A stretch of 5,407 bases of DNA from Clostridia bacterium. GTDB lineage: Bacteria; Bacillota; Clostridia; RGIG6154. This document shows positions 1 to 5,407 of this stretch, piece after piece. A model generated the notes under the pieces. The model searched no databases. It had not been told where the DNA came from and was given only the letters and a program-made list of their open reading frames with translations. Positions within the stretch are counted from its first letter, which is position 1. Each line of letters opens with the position of its first letter. The stretch lies in assembly GCA_017523005.1 (NCBI GenBank), contig JAFWXG010000158.1, forward strand, positions 1 through 5,407, written 5' to 3'. The position numbers were made by a program, and so were the translations under genes.

Positions 1-1077
1 TCAAACACCCTCCCAAAAGAAGCGATACGGAAACACATCCAGATTGCTGGTGCTGGTATACGCGTTATAAAAGAAATATAATAATAAGAATATAACCATA
101 ATATTCCTACCCACTCTTGCAATCTTCTTCCAGCGTGGGTTGTGCGCTTCAATGATCATTGGAAGTAGTAACGGAATAAAAATGATGTAATAATAATTCA
201 TACGCATTGCTATCGTATGGAGAGGCGCAAACATTTGCAATACAACCGAAAACAGCAAAAAATTTCTTAGTCCTATTGCTTCGGAACTAAGCTTGGTCTC
301 ATCAGGAATAACAAAAGAAAACACGGAAAATACAGCAAACAAAATTAGCATAGCATATGCACCTGTCTGCGATATGCTTGTATCATACTCCGTGAATTGT
401 TCCAAAAGTATGCTTATAACAGAAAATATCTGTGTATTAAACGCAAATACAACAGCAATAGCAGGAACAACTGCAATAAGCCATTTCCTGCTTATTTTTG
501 CGTGATAGAGCGGATACATAATCAACAACATAAATGCACTTGTATGAACCATTGCCGCCAATATTACGCAAATTATAAACGGAAACAATTTCTTGTTTCG
601 CGTAAACTCGTATGCGATAAAGCCTATTCCAACGGCAAGCATTTGTCTGATGCCTGAAAATGACATTACAAATGTTGACATCGTAACATAGAGAATAATC
701 GTCAAAGACGAATCAATACACAGTCTCTTGTAGGTCGGATAGATTATTACTACAGTTACAATCGCCGTAACCGCCAAGAAAAACTGTGGTTCTTTTGAAA
801 TTAAAGAAATAATTTTATTGAAATAAGCAAATCCCAATTCAATAGGTTCATTGTCAAGTTGATTCCAACTCAGTCTTGAAAAGCGTTTAAAATAAAATAT
901 GTAGCTTACATTATCTGTTCCGACGCTTTCGTGTCGCAAAGCCATAAGTATTGTCATTACTACAAAGAAGAAAAGTAACGCTCTATGGTTTTTCTTCTGG
1001 TAATCAATAACATGATCTTTTACTCTAAAGTGCTGAATTGCTAACGGAAATAGCAACAAAATGTAAAATTCCCACAT
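1..1077 (-). CDS. EpsG-family polytopic membrane protein, probable polysaccharide polymerase (Wzy-like)
   Basis: Integral membrane protein of 358 aa, expected to polymerise lipid-linked repeat units on the outer face of the membrane. Roughly ten or eleven hydrophobic segments can be picked out by eye (near 4-16, 33-46, 98-115, 122-140, 143-158, 164-190, 198-217, 240-257, 272-290, 296-312, 325-340). EpsG-family landmarks are present: RHESVGTDNVSYIFYF (48-63) after the second segment, SFSGIRQMLAVGI (139-151) with Arg144-Gln145, MVHTSAFMLL (176-185), and AMRMNYYYIIF (290-300). The length is close to Bacillus EpsG. The ORF is complete: its TGA occupies positions 1-3 and the ending PYRFFWEGV is in frame. 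The start is set by a good ribosome site overlapping the stop of the GT2 gene. Polymerase is the best reading because no other Wzy candidate is in the window, but EpsG proteins are poorly characterised and the linkage formed is unknown. Confidence 0.9.
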   Translation of the reverse strand: MWEFYILLLFPLAIQHFRVKDHVIDYQKKNHRALLFFFVVMTILMALRHESVGTDNVSYIFYFKRFSRLSWNQLDNEPIELGFAYFNKIISLISKEPQFFLAVTAIVTVVIIYPTYKRLCIDSSLTIILYVTMSTFVMSFSGIRQMLAVGIGFIAYEFTRNKKLFPFIICVILAAMVHTSAFMLLIMYPLYHAKISRKWLIAVVPAIAVVFAFNTQIFSVISILLEQFTEYDTSISQTGAYAMLILFAVFSVFSFVIPDETKLSSEAIGLRNFLLFSVVLQMFAPLHTIAMRMNYYYIIFIPLLLPMIIEAHNPRWKKIARVGRNIMVIFLLLYFFYNAYTSTSNLDVFPYRFFWEGV

Positions 1078-1082
1078 AGACT

Positions 1083-1088
1083 CTCCTT
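1083..1088 (-). promoter_or_regulatory. Ribosome binding site of the EpsG-family gene
   Basis: AAGGAG lies 5 nt before the ATG at 1077, within a purine run that begins at the TAG stop of the GT2 gene (1092-1094). It supports the assigned start. Confidence 0.85.
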
Positions 1089-1091
1089 CTT

Positions 1092-2051
1092 CTATGCAAT
1101 GTTTATCCTCCTAAATACGCGATAAAATATCTTGCGGATAATAGGTCGAATAACACTATATATACTCATTAAACTAATCGTCAAAGTTTCTTTTGTACCA
1201 ATGAGTTTGGTTCCTTTTGCCTGGGTTCGTACATTCTTTACAATACGCCTATTACCATATTTTGCATTGTACTTGACATACTCAAACAAAAAATTGTTCT
1301 TTTTCGTGCTAATTTGCAACAGCTGTGGAATTATAACAGCACTTACTGTTTCGCTATCCTTGCGGAATAACAAATGTCCTTTTTGCGTAAGTTGTTTGTC
1401 ATGAATTCTTCCCTTAACACAAATATCCGATGTTGAAAGCATTGCGTGTTTAGCCACAAAAATCTTATACCACATAAACACATCCTGAAAATATCTCAAG
1501 GATTCATCAAACATTCCAACCTCTTCAAAAATAGATTTATTGATGAGCAAGGCACACCCATGCATAGGTCCATTTTTGAAAAGACTTACCAGCATTTCTT
1601 CCCACGACAGTAACTTTACCCCATCTGATGCTCGCGAAATATTTCCAATCACTTTTGAATTTTTATCGATATGAACATAATCACAGCACACTAATGTTGT
1701 CTTGTTTTCAATATCAGATAATGCCTTTATCTGTTTTTCTATTTTATCTGGCGTATATACATCGTCATGAGAAAGCCAGGAAAAATATTCTCCTCTCATG
1801 TTTCTTATGCCTGTGTTAAGAGCGCTGGAAACACCGCCATTTTCCTTATAAATATATCGGATTTTATCTCCGTATTGTTTTGCTATGCGTTCTGTTTCAC
1901 CGTTATCGGATGAACCGTCATTTACAACAATAATTTCTTTGTTTTTATAGGTTTGCGCCAACGCACTGTCTATCGCTTCCCGCATATAATCGGCTCCATT
2001 ATATACTGGTATTATTACCGATACCAATGGTGTAAATGTTTCTTTTTCCAT
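1092..2051 (-). CDS. Family 2 (GT-A) glycosyltransferase
   Basis: Inverting GT-A glycosyltransferase, expected to add a further sugar to the lipid-linked repeat unit on the cytoplasmic side. It is 319 aa. The nucleotide-binding start is VSVIIPVYNGADYMREAI (10-27), followed by VVNDGSSD (42-49) with Asp45. The metal-binding DxD-type motif is HDD at 95-97 within FSWLSHDDVYTPDK. GPMHGCALLI (161-170) and RYFQDVFMW (186-194) form the acceptor-side region; Asp190 is the candidate catalytic base, with Gln in place of the more usual preceding Glu. RIHDKQLTQKG at 215-225 is the common R-x-H-x-x-Q-x-T element. The C-terminal 35 residues are basic and hydrophobic (IRPIIRKIFYRVFRRINIA), possibly an amphipathic membrane anchor. 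The gene follows the only sizeable gap in the operon (52 nt), has its own ribosome site, and ends 14 nt before the polymerase. The sugar transferred is unknown. Confidence 0.93.
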   Translation of the reverse strand: MEKETFTPLVSVIIPVYNGADYMREAIDSALAQTYKNKEIIVVNDGSSDNGETERIAKQYGDKIRYIYKENGGVSSALNTGIRNMRGEYFSWLSHDDVYTPDKIEKQIKALSDIENKTTLVCCDYVHIDKNSKVIGNISRASDGVKLLSWEEMLVSLFKNGPMHGCALLINKSIFEEVGMFDESLRYFQDVFMWYKIFVAKHAMLSTSDICVKGRIHDKQLTQKGHLLFRKDSETVSAVIIPQLLQISTKKNNFLFEYVKYNAKYGNRRIVKNVRTQAKGTKLIGTKETLTISLMSIYSVIRPIIRKIFYRVFRRINIA

Positions 2052-2103
2052 GATTTTATCCTTTTAAAGCATATTTTCCTTTGTTGAAGTTCTTCTTTTC
2101 TTA
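2052..2103 (-). other. 52-nt intergenic spacer with a possible two-codon leader ORF
   Basis: This is the longest non-coding gap in the window, between the GT4 and GT2 genes. Read on the minus strand it holds AAAGGA (2077-2082), then 4 nt later ATG CTT TAA (2064-2072), whose stop runs into the Shine-Dalgarno of the GT2 gene. No hairpin followed by a T-run is visible, so I see no terminator here, and no convincing -35/-10 pair. The leader ORF could be chance in AT-rich DNA. Confidence 0.35.
2059..2065 (-). promoter_or_regulatory. Ribosome binding site of the GT2 gene
   Basis: AAAAGGA lies 7 nt before the ATG at 2051. It directly adjoins, and shares bases with, the stop codon of a two-codon ORF (ATG CTT TAA, 2064-2072). 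Confidence 0.7.
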
Positions 2104-3264
2104 TTATTTAATCCTTTTATTATTGCAGATCAAACTACTGCGATCTTCAATTATCCTTCTAAACAATTCCTTTTGCTCAAACGATGTACGAGCAAAGCTT
2201 TTACCATTTTCCCCATATTCGTTACACAGCTCTTTATTATCATACATAAACAGCATATTATCGTATAGTTTCTTAGTATCAGCTTTTGGCGTCAAAATAC
2301 CAGTCTTTCCGTTAATCATAGCGTCTGTCGGCCCGGGAATATCTGATACAATAACCGGAACGCCCATAGCTTCTGCCTCTACGACTGCACTTCCAAATCC
2401 CTCGCGATAACTTGGAAGCAAATAAACATCGCTTGCAGCCAAATATTGCTCAACCTCATTAGTATATCCGCAATAAATAACCCTGTCTTCATCTTGTGTC
2501 CATTGGTACAGACCAGCATCTACCGATTCACTTGCTTCTACATTACCAACTAAAAGTAAATATACATCTTTATGTGTATTGATCAGTGATTTAGAGGCTT
2601 CAAACAATTCGTTTACACCTTTGTCTTTTGTAATGCGGCCTACGAATATGTACACAAAAGCATCTTGGGGTATATTATGCTTTCTGCGTATCTCTTCTCT
2701 CCACCTTATCTTGTGAGTTATATCAAACTTGCTTAAGTTAACACCACTGGCACTTCCATTCCATATAACACGGCTCTTGTCTGGTGTATAGAGGTTTTCC
2801 GAATGACTAAATTGTAAATTCCCAAAGCTATCGGGTTCAATCATAGTTGAGTTTCTACACACCATTCGCTCGATTTGCTTGAATATCTTTCTCTTTACTC
2901 CTTGAAAGCCTACATACGCAATACCCCACTGACAGTAAAGACGACACGGAACGCCTGCCAACTTCGCAGCTATTGAAGCGTAACAAGACGCGTTTGGGGT
3001 TGAATATTGAACTAAATCAAATTTTTCCTTTTTAAAATATTTCTTCATTTCAAGGATAGCTTTTATTCCATCAAAGGAAACACCGCGTTTCATAGAAATG
3101 GGCTTGTAATGAATGTATTGCGGAAGCATTTTTTCAAATTCCGCATCATAATCACAAACAAAATGAATTTCAAAATTTCCGGTTTCATGCATAAATTCAG
3201 CAAGTTCAAGCACAAAACTTTTCAGTGTTAAAGATATTGTTGTAACAAAACAAATTTTGTACAT
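2104..3264 (-). CDS. Family 4 (GT-B) glycosyltransferase
   Basis: Retaining GT-B glycosyltransferase, expected at the cytoplasmic membrane face, adding a sugar from a nucleotide-sugar donor to the lipid-linked acceptor. The 386 aa are normal for the family. The N-terminal acceptor domain includes FDLVQYSTPNASCYASIAAK (82-101), a pattern I associate with capsule transferases annotated as CapM/PglA-like. NGSASGVNLSKF (169-180) leads into the donor domain, where FVGRITKDKGV (207-217) carries Arg210 and Lys215, the expected diphosphate-binding residues. The E-x7-E signature is Glu288 and Glu296 in REGFGSAVVEAEAMGVPVI, followed by GPTDAM and GKTGIL. There is no signal peptide or membrane segment. 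The start at 3264 is fixed by a strong ribosome site overlapping the acetyltransferase stop. The gene ends in tandem stops (TAATAA, 2101-2106). Its place after the PglC/D genes makes addition of the second sugar plausible; donor and linkage cannot be read from sequence. Confidence 0.92.
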   Translation of the reverse strand: MYKICFVTTISLTLKSFVLELAEFMHETGNFEIHFVCDYDAEFEKMLPQYIHYKPISMKRGVSFDGIKAILEMKKYFKKEKFDLVQYSTPNASCYASIAAKLAGVPCRLYCQWGIAYVGFQGVKRKIFKQIERMVCRNSTMIEPDSFGNLQFSHSENLYTPDKSRVIWNGSASGVNLSKFDITHKIRWREEIRRKHNIPQDAFVYIFVGRITKDKGVNELFEASKSLINTHKDVYLLLVGNVEASESVDAGLYQWTQDEDRVIYCGYTNEVEQYLAASDVYLLPSYREGFGSAVVEAEAMGVPVIVSDIPGPTDAMINGKTGILTPKADTKKLYDNMLFMYDNKELCNEYGENGKSFARTSFEQKELFRRIIEDRSSLICNNKRIK

Positions 3265-3271
3265 ATACTCA

Positions 3272-3278
3272 CTCCCTC
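3272..3278 (-). promoter_or_regulatory. Ribosome binding site of the GT4 gene, overlapping the upstream stop codon
   Basis: GAGGGAG lies 7 nt before the ATG at 3264 and shares two bases with the TGA stop of the acetyltransferase gene (3277-3279). It fixes the start and suggests coupled translation. Confidence 0.8.
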
Positions 3279-3888
3279 ACAGCTTCATCGCTGATTTTGA
3301 CACAACACCAAAGTAGGTTCCTTTAGTATTGACATTTCTTACAACAACAGACCCTGCACCAATAACAACATCCTCACAGATTTCAACATTGTTGATTACA
3401 CTGGAGCCTGTCCCTATCCATGTATGCTTTCCAACTGTAACAGTGCCGGAAAGGTTTACTCCGGGGCTGATATGTACATAGTCACCAATCACATTGTCAT
3501 GCTCAACAACAGCGCTTGTATTTATAATACAATGTTCTCCTATTGTTGTACCGGCATTGACAACTGCGTTTGCCATAATAACCGTACCGTTACCGATAGA
3601 AACACCTGAAGCAATCTGTGCCGACGGATGGATAAGCGTTACCCAATTTATGTCAAATTCTTCAGAAATCTTTTTTCTGCCCGCATTGTTGCCAATACCT
3701 ATGATGAAATCCGTCTTTCCGTCATTGAATTTTTCAATTTGCGCACTTGTTCCGATGATGGGAAACCCCATTACCTCGCCAGTTACATTATCATCAATAA
3801 AGCATATATTTTTATATCCGTTTTTCAGTGCATTGTCCGCAACTACCTTTCCGTGCCCACCTGCGCCGATAATTACTAAATTATTCAT
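3277..3888 (-). CDS. pglD: PglD/NeuD-type UDP-amino-sugar acetyltransferase (left-handed beta-helix)
   Basis: Cytoplasmic acetyl-CoA-dependent enzyme, expected to acetylate the C4 amino group made by the aminotransferase and so complete a UDP-diacetamido sugar. The 203-aa length is normal for PglD/NeuD proteins. The N-terminal nucleotide-sugar-binding domain has a glycine-rich loop (VIIGAGGHGKVVAD, 5-18), the acidic FIDDN at 30-34 and the IGIGNN strand at 63-68. From about residue 86 (IHPSAQI) hexapeptide repeats of the [IV]-G-x-x type run to the C-terminus and should form the trimeric beta-helix. His130 in VVEHDNVIGD is the expected catalytic base, next to Glu129. The closing segment GTYFGVVSKSAMKL resembles the C-terminal loop that contacts acetyl-CoA. 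The ATG overlaps the end of the transferase gene by 8 nt and has only a weak ribosome site, which points to coupled translation. Other sialic-acid-type O-acetyltransferases share this fold, but the gene pair makes the PglD role more likely. Confidence 0.92.
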   Translation of the reverse strand: MNNLVIIGAGGHGKVVADNALKNGYKNICFIDDNVTGEVMGFPIIGTSAQIEKFNDGKTDFIIGIGNNAGRKKISEEFDINWVTLIHPSAQIASGVSIGNGTVIMANAVVNAGTTIGEHCIINTSAVVEHDNVIGDYVHISPGVNLSGTVTVGKHTWIGTGSSVINNVEICEDVVIGAGSVVVRNVNTKGTYFGVVSKSAMKL

Positions 3889-4507
3889 AGTTCACCATTT
3901 CCACTTCTTCTCTCTTAAACTTCTCCATAGTGACAGAGGTTTCAGAGCTTATGCCATCTCGTTTCAATGCACAAAGAACTGTTGCTATAACAATTTTAAG
4001 GTCACCTAAGAAAGTTATGTTATCAACATACTCTACATCAAGCTTGAATTTTTCTTCCCAGGTCAAAGCATTTCTTCCGCTAACCTGCGCAAGACCTGTA
4101 AGTCCCGGTCTGACATTATGGCGTCTTCTTTCTTCCTGGTTGTAGTATTTAAGATATTCAACCAATAACGGTCTTGGGCCTACAACACTCATGTGTCCGA
4201 ACAAAATATTAAAAGCTTCGGGCAACTCGTCAAGACTTGTGCTTCTCAAAAACTTGCCGAATTTGGTAAGACGCACATCGTCGGGCAATAAATTGCCGTT
4301 TTGGTCTTTGGCGTCCGTCATTGTTCTAAATTTATAAAGAGTAAATATTTTTTCATTCTTACCAGGACGCATTTGTTTAAATATTACAGGACTTCCAAGC
4401 TTTATGCGTACCAGCACCGCAACTATTATGTAAAGCCACGAAAAAACAATTATTGCAGCCAGTGCGCAAAATATGTCTACTCCTCTTTTAAAAAATTTTG
4501 CGTACAT
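3881..4507 (-). CDS. pglC: PglC-type undecaprenyl-phosphate phosphoglycosyl transferase (bacterial sugar transferase)
   Basis: Initiating enzyme at the inner face of the membrane: it transfers a phosphosugar from a UDP-sugar to undecaprenyl phosphate. At 208 aa it is the short, single-domain form (PglC/EpsL size) without the extra membrane domain of WbaP-like proteins. Visible are an amphipathic N-terminus, a hydrophobic re-entrant segment at about 10-33, FKQMRPG at 43-49, YKFRTM at 58-63, the catalytic Asp93-Glu94 pair in LDELPE, MSVVGPRPL at 106-114, and RPGLTGLAQVSGRN downstream. The C-terminal TMEKF resembles the end of diNAcBac-specific PglC, here followed by a short acidic tail ending VNYE. 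The usual Ser-Pro break in the membrane helix is Ser23-Trp24 here (codons 4436-4441). The neighbouring aminotransferase and acetyltransferase suggest the donor is UDP-N,N'-diacetylbacillosamine or a related diacetamido sugar; this is inference. The last 8 nt overlap the acetyltransferase gene. Confidence 0.95.
   Translation of the reverse strand: MYAKFFKRGVDIFCALAAIIVFSWLYIIVAVLVRIKLGSPVIFKQMRPGKNEKIFTLYKFRTMTDAKDQNGNLLPDDVRLTKFGKFLRSTSLDELPEAFNILFGHMSVVGPRPLLVEYLKYYNQEERRRHNVRPGLTGLAQVSGRNALTWEEKFKLDVEYVDNITFLGDLKIVIATVLCALKRDGISSETSVTMEKFKREEVEMVNYE
3892..3896 (-). promoter_or_regulatory. Weak ribosome binding site of the acetyltransferase gene, inside the upstream gene
   Basis: GGTGA sits only 3 nt before the ATG at 3888, within the last codons of the PglC-type gene. 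Spacing and match are poor compared with the other genes here. Because the start codon lies 8 nt inside the upstream coding region (ATGAATAA), ribosomes finishing the transferase probably re-initiate here. Confidence 0.5.
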
Positions 4508-4513
4508 ATCTAT

Positions 4514-4518
4514 CTCCT
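4514..4518 (-). promoter_or_regulatory. Ribosome binding site of the PglC-type transferase gene
   Basis: AGGAG lies 6 nt before the ATG at 4507. It is a strong Shine-Dalgarno site within the 19-nt gap and supports MYAKFF as the N-terminus. Confidence 0.85.
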
Positions 4519-4526
4519 AAAATACA

Positions 4527-5407
4527 TTATTTAAAACAACTTTTTATGATTTCAATAACTGTATCCTGTTCTTCTGCTGTCATCTTTATGTCACTGGGCA
4601 GACATAATCCGCGATTAAAAATATCTGCACCCGCATCTGTTATTTCGCTTTTAATATAAGCGTTTGTCATACCTCTTCCGCTTCCGTTTACAGTAATAAA
4701 CGGGTTCATTCTGTAAATAGGTTGCATGTGCATTGGTTTCCAGATTGGTCTGCTTTCAACATTGTATTTAAGCAGAGTATCCATAATTTCGGTAGGACAG
4801 CTTTTTCCCTCTTCTGTTATGTAAATTGCGTCATTCTCGCCGCGCACCTGACGGCACATAGCGTCTTTATCAATTATAAGACAAGAAAGCCAGAAATTCG
4901 GCTCACTGTTTTCTTCGTCATAAGGATTCATTGTAACAGGCAAGTCCTTAAGCCCTTCCTTGTAGCGCATATAAATTTCTTTTTTCTTTGCAATATGTTC
5001 TTCAAGATACGGAAGCTGACCGCGTACAACACCCGCAATAACATTACTCATGCGATAGTTGTAGCCGAGTTCTTCGTGCTGATACCACGGTGCATCTTCT
5101 CTGCTCTGTGTCGACCACTTTCTTGCCTTATTTGCTGCAGTCAAATCGTTTGTAAGCAACATTCCGCCGCTGCTTCCTGTTATAATTTTGTTTCCGTTAA
5201 AGGAAATGCAGTTGTATTTTCCGAACGAACCTGTAGGTTTACCCTTGTATGTAGCACCAAACGACTCGGCGGCGTCTTCTATTACGATTGCACCGTGCTT
5301 GTTTGCAACAGCCTGAATTTCGTCTAATTTAGCAGGAGTTCCGTAAAGATGAACAACCACAACAACCTTAACTTCAGGATACATCTCAAATGCTTTTTCT
5401 AAAGCAA
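4527..5407 (-). CDS. pglE: PglE-type sugar-nucleotide aminotransferase (DegT/DnrJ/EryC1/StrS), 5' end outside window
   Basis: PLP-dependent aminotransferase, cytoplasmic, expected to transfer an amino group from glutamate to C4 of a UDP-4-keto-6-deoxy-N-acetylhexosamine. The reading frame stays open to the window edge (seven further codons, ALEKAFE, precede the Met at 5384), so that Met is internal. There are 292 complete codons, and about 110 N-terminal residues are probably missing, judged against the roughly 385-400 residues of the family. Numbering from that Met: VHLYGTPA at 12-18; IEDAAESFGA at 35-44, with Asp37 expected to pair with the PLP pyridine nitrogen; SFNGNKIITG at 61-70, with Lys66 (codon 5187-5189) the expected PLP Schiff-base lysine; NYRMSN at 109-114; RPIWKPMHMQ at 212-221; RGLCLPS at 258-264. 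NGNK and IWKPMH are typical of the PglE branch. Two stretches (about 173-199 and 228-253) look longer than in Campylobacter PglE. The gene stops 19 nt before the phosphoglycosyl transferase. The family is secure; the exact sugar is inferred from neighbours. Confidence 0.93.
   Translation of the reverse strand, partial: ALEKAFEMYPEVKVVVVVHLYGTPAKLDEIQAVANKHGAIVIEDAAESFGATYKGKPTGSFGKYNCISFNGNKIITGSSGGMLLTNDLTAANKARKWSTQSREDAPWYQHEELGYNYRMSNVIAGVVRGQLPYLEEHIAKKKEIYMRYKEGLKDLPVTMNPYDEENSEPNFWLSCLIIDKDAMCRQVRGENDAIYITEEGKSCPTEIMDTLLKYNVESRPIWKPMHMQPIYRMNPFITVNGSGRGMTNAYIKSEITDAGADIFNRGLCLPSDIKMTAEEQDTVIEIIKSCFK

Noticed and set aside
189..191. Simple A/T-rich runs and short repeats around 60-120 and 181-200 as possible regulatory DNA
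   Set aside because: These fall within hydrophobic, Ile/Tyr/Phe-rich membrane segments of the EpsG-family protein and are explained by codon content.
2052..2103. Possible terminator or internal promoter in the 52-nt gap
   Set aside because: No stable inverted repeat with a T-run on the minus strand, and no credible -35/-10 pair.
2053..2118. Near-identical 13-mers AAAAGGATTAAAT (2106-2118) and AAAAGGATAAAAT (2053-2065)
   Set aside because: 12 of 13 bases match, but both are AT-rich, one is a ribosome site and the other encodes the end of the GT4. Chance is a sufficient explanation.
3494..4009. Plus-strand open frame of 171 codons opposite the acetyltransferase and the end of the transferase
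   Set aside because: No ribosome site, low-complexity hydrophobic translation, and antisense to two well-supported genes.
4722..5327. Plus-strand open frame of 201 codons opposite the aminotransferase
   Set aside because: No good ribosome site before the ATG, no recognisable domain, and it lies fully antisense to a strongly conserved enzyme. Codon bias of the real gene explains it.
5382..5384. ATG as the start of the aminotransferase
   Set aside because: The frame is open upstream and encodes ALEKAFE, which fits the family, no ribosome site is present, and the protein would lack its N-terminal PLP-domain residues. The gene runs off the window.

Overview
The window is a stretch of a surface-polysaccharide or glycoconjugate biosynthesis operon. 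All six genes lie on the minus strand and are read from right to left. Intergenic gaps are 52 nt or less and one pair overlaps, so no stretch over 300 bases lacks a gene. No rRNA, tRNA, CRISPR array, insertion sequence, promoter or intrinsic terminator is visible. The AT-rich composition (hand-sampled, roughly 30-45% GC), strong purine-rich Shine-Dalgarno sites and an EpsG-type polymerase suggest a low-GC Gram-positive, most likely a Clostridia-type gut Firmicute. The species cannot be named from this sequence.

Layout in transcription order: (1) 5407-4527, a DegT/DnrJ/EryC1/StrS sugar aminotransferase of the PglE type, whose 5' end lies outside the window. (2) 4507-3881, a monotopic phosphoglycosyl transferase of the PglC type. 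(3) 3888-3277, a PglD/NeuD-type sugar O/N-acetyltransferase whose start overlaps the end of the transferase. (4) 3264-2104, a GT-B family 4 glycosyltransferase. (5) 2051-1092, a GT-A family 2 glycosyltransferase. (6) 1077-1, a polytopic EpsG/Wzy-like polymerase whose stop codon falls on the last bases of the window.

The first three genes match the enzymes that turn a UDP-4-keto-6-deoxy-HexNAc into a UDP-diacetamido sugar, probably UDP-N,N'-diacetylbacillosamine, and load it as a phosphosugar onto undecaprenyl phosphate. The missing 4,6-dehydratase (PglF/EpsC type) is expected nearby, perhaps upstream. The two glycosyltransferases would then extend the lipid-linked sugar and the EpsG-like protein would polymerise the repeat unit. 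A flippase and chain-length proteins are not in the window. The sugar identities are inferred.

Most of this is a recognisable operon type rather than a new system. The points most worth a second look are a Trp in place of the helix-breaking Pro in the PglC-type enzyme, insertions in the aminotransferase, a two-codon leader ORF before the family 2 transferase, and a drop in GC between the front and back halves of the operon.
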